This document shows, piece after piece, positions 58,775 to 64,000 of a stretch of 64,000 nucleotides of DNA. The stretch's first letter is position 1. Every line of letters begins with the position of its first letter. Below the pieces are notes generated by a model. The model did no database searches, had not been told where the DNA came from, and saw nothing but the letters and a program-made list of their open reading frames with translations. Origin of the DNA: Tessaracoccus sp. SD287. Lineage in GTDB: Bacteria > Actinomycetota > Actinomycetes > Propionibacteriales > Propionibacteriaceae. Position numbers and translations under genes: made by a program. The stretch is from NCBI RefSeq assembly GCF_017355265.1, contig NZ_JADIJQ010000011.1, forward strand, positions 1 through 64,000, given 5' to 3'.

Positions 58775-58824
58775 GCCCCGCCGTCGGCGCGCTGCACAGC
58801 AGGGCAGCGCGCCCACGACGGGGC
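58775..58824 (-). terminator. Terminator of the PIG-L gene
   Basis: A 21-bp stem with one G-U pair and one mismatch (58775-58795 with 58804-58824) lies 17 bp after the stop of the secreted deacetylase gene. A pyrimidine-rich run (CCTCTTC) follows on the minus strand, supporting rho-independent termination. Confidence 0.8.
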
Positions 58825-58841
58825 GATGGGGCAGGGGTGGC

Positions 58842-61607
58842 CTACTTCACGACAGCGGCTGCTGCCGAGACCTGGGTGCCTGCCTCGAAGGAGGCCAGCA
58901 CCTGCACCTTCTTGCCGGCCTTCAGCAACGCCTCCAGACCGGCGACGTTCAGCGTCACCTTGGACGAGCCACGCTGCAGGTTCTGGCGGGCGTGGGCCAG
59001 CACCGACTCCCCGTCCCAGACGTAGACCCGGGCGAGTCCCGAACCCGGACCGTTGATGATGGCGGTGAGGGCGTCCCGGCGTCGCTGCACCGTGGCGATC
59101 TTCAGGTCGCGTGACGTGGGCGACCATCCGCCCAGCGGTACACCGTCACCTGCACTCTGCAGGATCGACTGGGGCGACTCCACCGAGCGCGCCGCGATGT
59201 CGGGCAGGATCGGGTCCTTGGGTGCCGGGCCCGCGTCGGCCAGACCCTCAAGCGACACCTGGCCCCAGCGCCACGGGTCGGCCCGGACGCCGGAGAACGT
59301 CGACCAGCCCACCCGCCGTTGGGCCGCCTTGTTCTGGGTGTCCGAGTCGTTGATCAGGATGTTGAAGCCCATCCGAGCCGGGTCGATGTTGTCGGGCAGC
59401 ACGGCGAAGGGGATCTTCACCTCCAGGTCGTACCCGGTGTAGGCCGCCTCCGAGTCAGCCATCGTCACGGCGACCTCCATCCCCGGTGCCGTGATGTGTG
59501 CTTCGCCCTGGTAGGCGTCACGGTCGCGGCCGACACCCGCAGGGCCGGTCATGCTGCCCATGGACGGCATGATGCCGGCGATGAGGGTCTGGGCCGTGTG
59601 CTCGGCGGTGCCCCGGGGGTCGACATAGATCTCGACCGAGTCGGTGCGACGCTGCCTCTTGTTGTCCTCGATCGGCAGGATCGTCCCGCGGATGTCGTCC
59701 TTGACCGACAGGAAGACGTACAGGTTCGACGCGTCGTGGGTCAGCCAGGCCTGCCCACTGATCGAGGTGGTCGTGCCCCCGGCCGGTGAGCCGTCCCAGA
59801 TGGTGTCGACGGGGATCGGTGCGCCCGGGTATTCGCCCTCGCTGAGCACGCCGTTGATGGTGGGCGCCGAGGAGGCGCGCTTGGACGTGTGGCTCGGCAC
59901 CAGGTTCAGCGTGACGGTGCGCACGGCCGGCGCCCCGGTCGACTGCGTGGTGATCTGCACCGGCCAGACACCGCGGTTGGCGGGCCGGTTGGCGGTGGGA
60001 ATGCTGGCGTCGGTGTTGGCGACGGTGATGGACGCGAAGCGCTCCTGCCCCGACGCCAGGGTGGCGACGTCGAACGTGGACGGCGACGCGCTGAAGCCGG
60101 ACGGCATCGCAATGCTGACCTGCCCCGCCTGCGCCGACTGGGAGTAGTTGTGGACCTTGATCCGCAGCTCGCGCGAACGCGACTGGGCCACCGAGAACAA
60201 CTCGGGGACCAACGCGTCCAGGTGCTTCATCTTCAGCTCGGCGGTCCAGTCGCGGAACTGGGCGATCTCAGGAAGCGGTTCGATCGTCGCTTCCAGGGCA
60301 CCCGCGACACGGACGGGTGCCACCGTCTCACCGGAGGTCGCACCCACGGAGTAGACGGCGCGGACGTTGGCCGTGGCGCCGATGGTGGCGCCGGCGCCGG
60401 CCGTCACGGTGAAGGTCACCGTCTGCGAAGCGCCGGAGCGCAGCGCGGCGATGGACTGGCGGGCGCTGGTCGACCACCCGGACGGCACCGCGAGGGTCAC
60501 CGAGCCCGCGCCCAGCGATGCCCGGCGGGGTGCGGTGACGGTGACGGTGACCTTGGCGCTCTCACCCGGCACGAACTCGTAGCGCTCGGGGCTGACCTCG
60601 ATGTGGGTGCCCAGCGGCAGACCGCCGCTGATCGGCAGCGCTGCGCCGCGCAGCGCAGCATCATTGCCCAACGTGGGCGCCACCAGGGGGCCACGGGTGT
60701 GGATGAGGGTGAACCAGGTGCTGGGGATCGCCGCAGGGTCCGACGAGCTGGGGGCACGCTCGGCCCAGCCCTGGGTGACGTAGGCCCACATGGCCTCGTC
60801 GCGCACGGCCGACCACCGCTTGCCGTGCCGTTGGCTCGGGGTGCCGTTCCAGGCGCCGAAGACGATGTCGCTGGTGACCCGCGGCACGTAGCCCTTGGCG
60901 ACACCATCCGGGCCGGTCGTCCCGCTGCCGCTGGCGCCGCTCTGCAGAATCCGGCTCGGGGTCCAGGCCGAGAAGCCCTCGGCGAAGTGCTCGGGGAAGG
61001 CGGTCGGGTCACCGGCACGCAGGTAGGCCTCGACGGCGTACATGGCGGCCTGCTGGTGGTTGCCGTGGTTGCCCTCCACAGCAGAGGGGTTCATCGTGAC
61101 GATGACCTCAGGCCTGGTGGCGCGGACGACGCGGACGATGCGGTTGAGCAGGGCGTCGCCGCCCCACACCTTGCGGGACAGCGGTGCGCTGGCGGTGTAG
61201 TAGAAATCGAGGGCGTCCAGGTTGTACACGTGGGTGATGCCAGCCAGGCCAACCGCGACGCGTTCCTCGGCCTCGCGGAGCAGGCCCAGCGCAGGACCTT
61301 CCTCCAGGCCGACGGCATTGCCGCCGCCCTCACCGCGGGTGGTCGTGATGACACCGGCCTTCATGCCGCTGTACTCGTTCCACTGGCCGAGCGCACCCAA
61401 AGTGCCGGCCTCGTCATCGGGGTGGGCCCCGATGAACAGCACGTTCAGCTTCACCGACTCCGGATCACTGGTGGCCAGTGCCAACTCGGCCGAGGACAGG
61501 GTCATGGTTCCGCCGGCCGCCACGGAGGCGAGTCCGGCCACTCCGCTCGCCTTCAGGACCGTTCGTCGGGAGGCGTGCAGTGGGGTGGGTTGGTCGTGAG
61601 TTGCCAC
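58842..61607 (-). CDS. Secreted multi-domain PIG-L deacetylase
   Basis: A 921-residue exported protein. A Tat-type signal SRRTVLKASG (residues 13-22) is followed by a PIG-L/LmbE deacetylase domain (GAHPDDEAGTLGALGQW near 60-76; a second metal His in VEGNHGNHQQAA), then NEW3/Ig-like beta domains (from about 345), and a C-terminal CBM9/DOMON-like sugar-binding domain (WLTHDASNLYVFLSVKDD; RRTDSVEIYVDPRG). It probably deacetylates amino-sugars outside the cell and binds polysaccharide. GTG at 61607 with AAGGGA 8 nt upstream is preferred. It is divergent from a ROK regulator and near an ABC binding protein. Confidence 0.88.
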   Translation of the reverse strand: MATHDQPTPLHASRRTVLKASGVAGLASVAAGGTMTLSSAELALATSDPESVKLNVLFIGAHPDDEAGTLGALGQWNEYSGMKAGVITTTRGEGGGNAVGLEEGPALGLLREAEERVAVGLAGITHVYNLDALDFYYTASAPLSRKVWGGDALLNRIVRVVRATRPEVIVTMNPSAVEGNHGNHQQAAMYAVEAYLRAGDPTAFPEHFAEGFSAWTPSRILQSGASGSGTTGPDGVAKGYVPRVTSDIVFGAWNGTPSQRHGKRWSAVRDEAMWAYVTQGWAERAPSSSDPAAIPSTWFTLIHTRGPLVAPTLGNDAALRGAALPISGGLPLGTHIEVSPERYEFVPGESAKVTVTVTAPRRASLGAGSVTLAVPSGWSTSARQSIAALRSGASQTVTFTVTAGAGATIGATANVRAVYSVGATSGETVAPVRVAGALEATIEPLPEIAQFRDWTAELKMKHLDALVPELFSVAQSRSRELRIKVHNYSQSAQAGQVSIAMPSGFSASPSTFDVATLASGQERFASITVANTDASIPTANRPANRGVWPVQITTQSTGAPAVRTVTLNLVPSHTSKRASSAPTINGVLSEGEYPGAPIPVDTIWDGSPAGGTTTSISGQAWLTHDASNLYVFLSVKDDIRGTILPIEDNKRQRRTDSVEIYVDPRGTAEHTAQTLIAGIMPSMGSMTGPAGVGRDRDAYQGEAHITAPGMEVAVTMADSEAAYTGYDLEVKIPFAVLPDNIDPARMGFNILINDSDTQNKAAQRRVGWSTFSGVRADPWRWGQVSLEGLADAGPAPKDPILPDIAARSVESPQSILQSAGDGVPLGGWSPTSRDLKIATVQRRRDALTAIINGPGSGLARVYVWDGESVLAHARQNLQRGSSKVTLNVAGLEALLKAGKKVQVLASFEAGTQVSAAAAVVK

Positions 61608-61777
61608 GAGAGGGTCCCTTCCGTTGGGGCGCCACCGCTGTGTGACGCTCCTCATAATTCATACGCCGTAGCAAGTAGGTTGCGCAAGGGGGTCCACGGA
61701 ACGAAACTTTCTTCGATTTGCGCTCAGCCCCCGCAGCGCCGGGCTGTTGCGACTCCGCATGGATGTTCCGAGAACCC

Positions 61778-61806
61778 TTGTGCGACGCCTTTCTTCAAGC
61801 TATAAA
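61778..61806 (+). promoter_or_regulatory. Leaderless promoter of the ROK gene
   Basis: TTGTGC (61778-61783) and TATAAA (61801-61806) are 17 bp apart, and the ATG at 61813 begins 7 bases later. The spacer carries CTTTCTTCAA (61789-61798); a near copy, CTTTCTTCGA, is at 61707-61716, so these may be paired binding sites for the ROK protein. Confidence 0.6.
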
Positions 61807-61812
61807 GAATCC

Positions 61813-62991
61813 ATGTCAACGGAGATCGCGGCACCAGCAATCGCTGGTTCGCAGGGTGCTCGACGCCTCGAGAGCGTCGTCAGCGCCCTGTTGCGCCACG
61901 GCACGTTGTCGCGCACCGAACTCGCCCGCATCACCGGCTACTCGCAATCGTCGATGACCGACTCGATCCGCCAGCTGCTCAGGCTCGGGTTCGTCGTCGA
62001 GATCGGCCAGGGCAAGTCCACCGGGGGTCGGCGGCGCACCTTGCTCCGCTTCGAGCGCCGCGCGGTCCTGTTGACGCTGCTGTCCCTGGAAGCCGGACAC
62101 CTGGTGGCCCGCCAGGTCGACCTGGCCGGGAGCGTGCATGTGCAGGTCGGCCGCAAGCTCGACCCCCTCGACCCCATGTCCTCGCTGGTCAGCGCCGTCG
62201 AGACGCTTCGCCAGGTCGCCGAGGAGGCCTCCATCGGCGCAGTCATCTCACTGCCGGGTGTCGTCTCGGCCGAGGGGGACGTGACGCTGGCCCCGGCGCT
62301 GGGCGAGGTTCCCGCCCGCCGTGTCCAGGATGTCGTTGCCGAGGCGTCGGGTCTGCACACCATCGCCGAGAATGACGTGAACCTGATGGCAATGGGCGAG
62401 TGGATGGACGGCGCCGGACGTGACGGCGACGACTTCGCCCTGATCTACGTCGGCGAGGGCATCGGCTCGGCCATGGTGCTCGGCGGCCGCGTCCACCGTG
62501 GAGCCACCGGGTCAGCCGGCGAGATCGGGTTCCTGCCGTGGGCCGGACGGGTCCCGACCAGCAGCAGCACCGTGGGACCCCTCGAACAGGAGTGGTCCAT
62601 CGCGGCGCTCGCGGCCAAGGCCGAGACCGCAGGCCTGGAACTGGGGGGCCAGCACGTGGTCGACGTCCTGGAGCGCAGCGGCGCCCCTGAGGCCACCAGA
62701 CTTCTGGACGACGCGCTCAGCGCCTGGGCCTACGCGGCCATCGTGACTGCCTGCGTGATCAACCCCGGCCGGATCGTCTTCGCGGGCGAGACCACGCGGC
62801 TGTCGCACCAGGGACGCGAGCGACTCGCGGCCCGCGTACACGAGTCGAGCCCCTCACCGGTGCAGGTGCGCTTCGCCGAACTCGGCGAGTCCGCGATCGT
62901 CTGCGGCGCAATTGCCCACCTGCAGAACGCCCCCTGGATTTTCCTGCCCGGAACCGACGAGAACCGCACCGCCGCACCCCACCCGACCTGA
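61813..62991 (+). CDS. ROK family transcriptional regulator
   Basis: A 392-residue repressor. An N-terminal winged helix (SALLRHGTLSRTELARITGYSQSSMTDSIRQLLRLGFV, residues 21-60) precedes an ASKHA-fold ROK domain (IAENDVNLMAMGEW; ALIYVGEGIGSAMVLGG; HRGATGSAGEIGFLPWAG). The usual CxCGxxGC zinc motif of sugar kinases is absent, so it is probably a pure sensor. It is divergent from the secreted deacetylase and upstream of a solute-binding protein, and likely controls one or both in response to a sugar. Confidence 0.9.
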   Translation: MSTEIAAPAIAGSQGARRLESVVSALLRHGTLSRTELARITGYSQSSMTDSIRQLLRLGFVVEIGQGKSTGGRRRTLLRFERRAVLLTLLSLEAGHLVARQVDLAGSVHVQVGRKLDPLDPMSSLVSAVETLRQVAEEASIGAVISLPGVVSAEGDVTLAPALGEVPARRVQDVVAEASGLHTIAENDVNLMAMGEWMDGAGRDGDDFALIYVGEGIGSAMVLGGRVHRGATGSAGEIGFLPWAGRVPTSSSTVGPLEQEWSIAALAAKAETAGLELGGQHVVDVLERSGAPEATRLLDDALSAWAYAAIVTACVINPGRIVFAGETTRLSHQGRERLAARVHESSPSPVQVRFAELGESAIVCGAIAHLQNAPWIFLPGTDENRTAAPHPT

Positions 62992-63054
62992 CCACCACCA
63001 CGTACGGGGCACCCCATCACAAGTTGGGGCACCCACCACTCAAAGGAGAGATTC

Positions 63055-64000
63055 ATGTTCACACGACGCAACTACCTGATGGGTACCGCCCTGCTCGGTG
63101 CCGCCGCGACCCTGAGTTCCTGCGGTCTGGACACCAGCAGCGGGTCCAGTTCCAACCCGAGCGACAGTGCCGCCGTGGTGCCGTTCACGATCTACACCGC
63201 CCGCGACAGCGCGCTGGCCGAGCAGGTCATCGCCGACTTCGAGAAGGCCAAGCCCGAGTGGGCCGGCAAGGCGACCGTCCTGACCCTGGGTGCGCAGGAG
63301 GCCCTCGAGCGTGTCCGCGCCGAGAAGTCGAACCCCCAGGGTGACCTCTGGTGGGGCGGCACCCGCCAGCAGCTCTCCCAAGGCGCCGCCGACGGGGTCC
63401 TGGCCGCGGCACCGAAGGCTGTCATCGACGCCATCCCCGCCGACTACCGCGACAAGGACGGCCTGTGGATCGGTGAGATGCTGCTGGCCGAACTGTTCCT
63501 GATCAACACCGAGATGCTCAGCGGCGCCGAGGTCCCCAAGGACTGGGACGACCTGCTCGACCCCCGCTACAAGGACAAGATCATCATTCGCGACGTCGAG
63601 GCCTCCGGCACGATGCGCGCCATCTTCTGCGCCATGATCGATCGTCTCTACGACAAGGGCGGCTCGGCCCAGGCCGGCTACGACTGGTTGAAGAAGCTCG
63701 ACGCGAACACCCGGGCGTACGCCGCCAATCCCACCGACATGTACCAGCGGATCAGCCGCCAGGAAGCAGCGATCTCCCTGTGGAACCTGCAGGACATCAT
63801 GTTGCAGAAGAACGGCGACTTCAAGATGTTCGACGCCGTGGTGCCGGCCTCCGGTGCACCCATGCTGGTCGACGGCCTGGCGAAGATCGCCAACGGCCCC
63901 GGCGGGGCGGGTGCCGACGCCTTCATGAGCTACCTGATGAGCAGCGAGGTGCAGACCAAGCTCGCCGAGGAACGCTTCCAGATCCCCACCATCAAGCTCG
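63055..64000 (+). CDS. ABC transporter solute-binding lipoprotein (partial)
   Basis: At least 315 residues; the gene runs off the right edge. RRNYLMGTALLG and lipobox LSSC (Cys23) give a lipoprotein signal that may use the Tat path. The mature part resembles the iron(III)/Fbp and sugar-phosphate type of binding proteins (FTIYTARDSALAEQVIADFEK; GDLWWGGTRQQL; DDLLDPRYKDKIIIRD; GTMRAIFCAM). AAAGGAGAG precedes the ATG at 63055. Two GGGGCACCC direct repeats (63006 and 63026, 20 bp apart) lie upstream. Proximity to the ROK and deacetylase genes hints at a sugar-derived ligand, though iron is also possible. Confidence 0.9.
   Translation, partial: MFTRRNYLMGTALLGAAATLSSCGLDTSSGSSSNPSDSAAVVPFTIYTARDSALAEQVIADFEKAKPEWAGKATVLTLGAQEALERVRAEKSNPQGDLWWGGTRQQLSQGAADGVLAAAPKAVIDAIPADYRDKDGLWIGEMLLAELFLINTEMLSGAEVPKDWDDLLDPRYKDKIIIRDVEASGTMRAIFCAMIDRLYDKGGSAQAGYDWLKKLDANTRAYAANPTDMYQRISRQEAAISLWNLQDIMLQKNGDFKMFDAVVPASGAPMLVDGLAKIANGPGGAGADAFMSYLMSSEVQTKLAEERFQIPTIKL

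Noticed and set aside
59889-61805. A 638-codon open frame antisense to the secreted deacetylase
   Set aside because: Low-complexity Arg/Gly/His-rich translation with no recognisable motif; a by-product of high GC at third positions.
63006-63034. GGGGCACCC direct repeats considered as transposon ends or an att site
   Set aside because: Only 9 bp long, 20 bp apart and directly upstream of a well-placed gene start; no recombinase is nearby. A regulatory or terminator role is simpler.

Overview
The window is high-GC DNA with tightly packed genes, GTG/TTG starts, many 1-8 bp gene overlaps and many genes preceded directly by a -10 box. It looks like an actinobacterial chromosome, most likely Propionibacteriaceae or a near relative (inference). 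Supporting this are mycothiol genes (mshA, an mshB-like gene, mca), DUF4307 and DUF4245 genes, and a large pyruvate:ferredoxin oxidoreductase, which suits a facultative or anaerobic propionibacterial lifestyle. The gene order greA - DUF4307 - mca - small membrane protein - DUF255 - uppS/hemolysin III - phoH2 - DUF4245 - xseB/xseA - ispH - ychF matches, as far as I remember it, the M. tuberculosis Rv1080-Rv1112 block. The middle of the window is therefore conserved backbone with insertions. I saw no rRNA, tRNA, CRISPR array, transposase or prophage.

Layout. 0-9.6 kb: the start of a lipoprotein gene, a Zn alcohol dehydrogenase, a divergent SDR/mshB-like pair, and an operon of gltD-like flavoprotein, nifJ and a DHOD-like gene joined by ATGA overlaps. 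9.7-17.5 kb: gamma-glutamyltransferase-like protein, mshA, aldo/keto reductase, msrA, GtrA, ung, a DUF4097/DUF2089 pair and greA. 17.6-26.5 kb: DUF4307, mca, small membrane protein, Fic, DUF255, GH15, and SulP with an ArsR regulator. 26.6-34.1 kb: a GntR/UTRA regulator divergent from an operon of peptide-type ABC transporter (SBP, two permeases, two ATPases), tyrosine-type phosphatase and metallophosphoesterase. 34.2-48.9 kb: uppS/hlyIII, phoH2, DUF4245, ArsR plus a His-rich CDF exporter, xseAB, ispH, ilvA, rmuC, a TetR/membrane-protein pair, an M18 aminopeptidase and ychF. 48.9-53.5 kb: an accessory-looking patch with HNH protein, DUF2971 protein, a possible ArsR remnant in a 551-bp gap, two hypotheticals and a tocopherol-cyclase-like protein. 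53.4-58.7 kb: nitrobindin-like protein, small genes, a DDAH-like/ornithine aminotransferase operon, trmL and a carboxyethylornithine-synthase-like gene. 58.8-64 kb: a secreted PIG-L deacetylase with accessory domains, a ROK regulator and the start of an ABC solute-binding lipoprotein.

Most notable signals. (1) A 70-bp dyad-symmetric repeat occurs three times between 53.9 and 58.8 kb and aligns without gaps; all copies are intergenic around the arginine/ornithine genes. (2) About sixteen genes have a TAnnnT-type box whose 3' end is 6-7 nt before the start codon, implying many leaderless mRNAs. (3) The 27.5-34.1 kb operon couples peptide-type uptake to two unrelated phosphatases under one GntR/UTRA regulator. 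(4) Several palindromes sit exactly on promoters or start codons (uppS/hlyIII, TetR pair, both ArsR genes).
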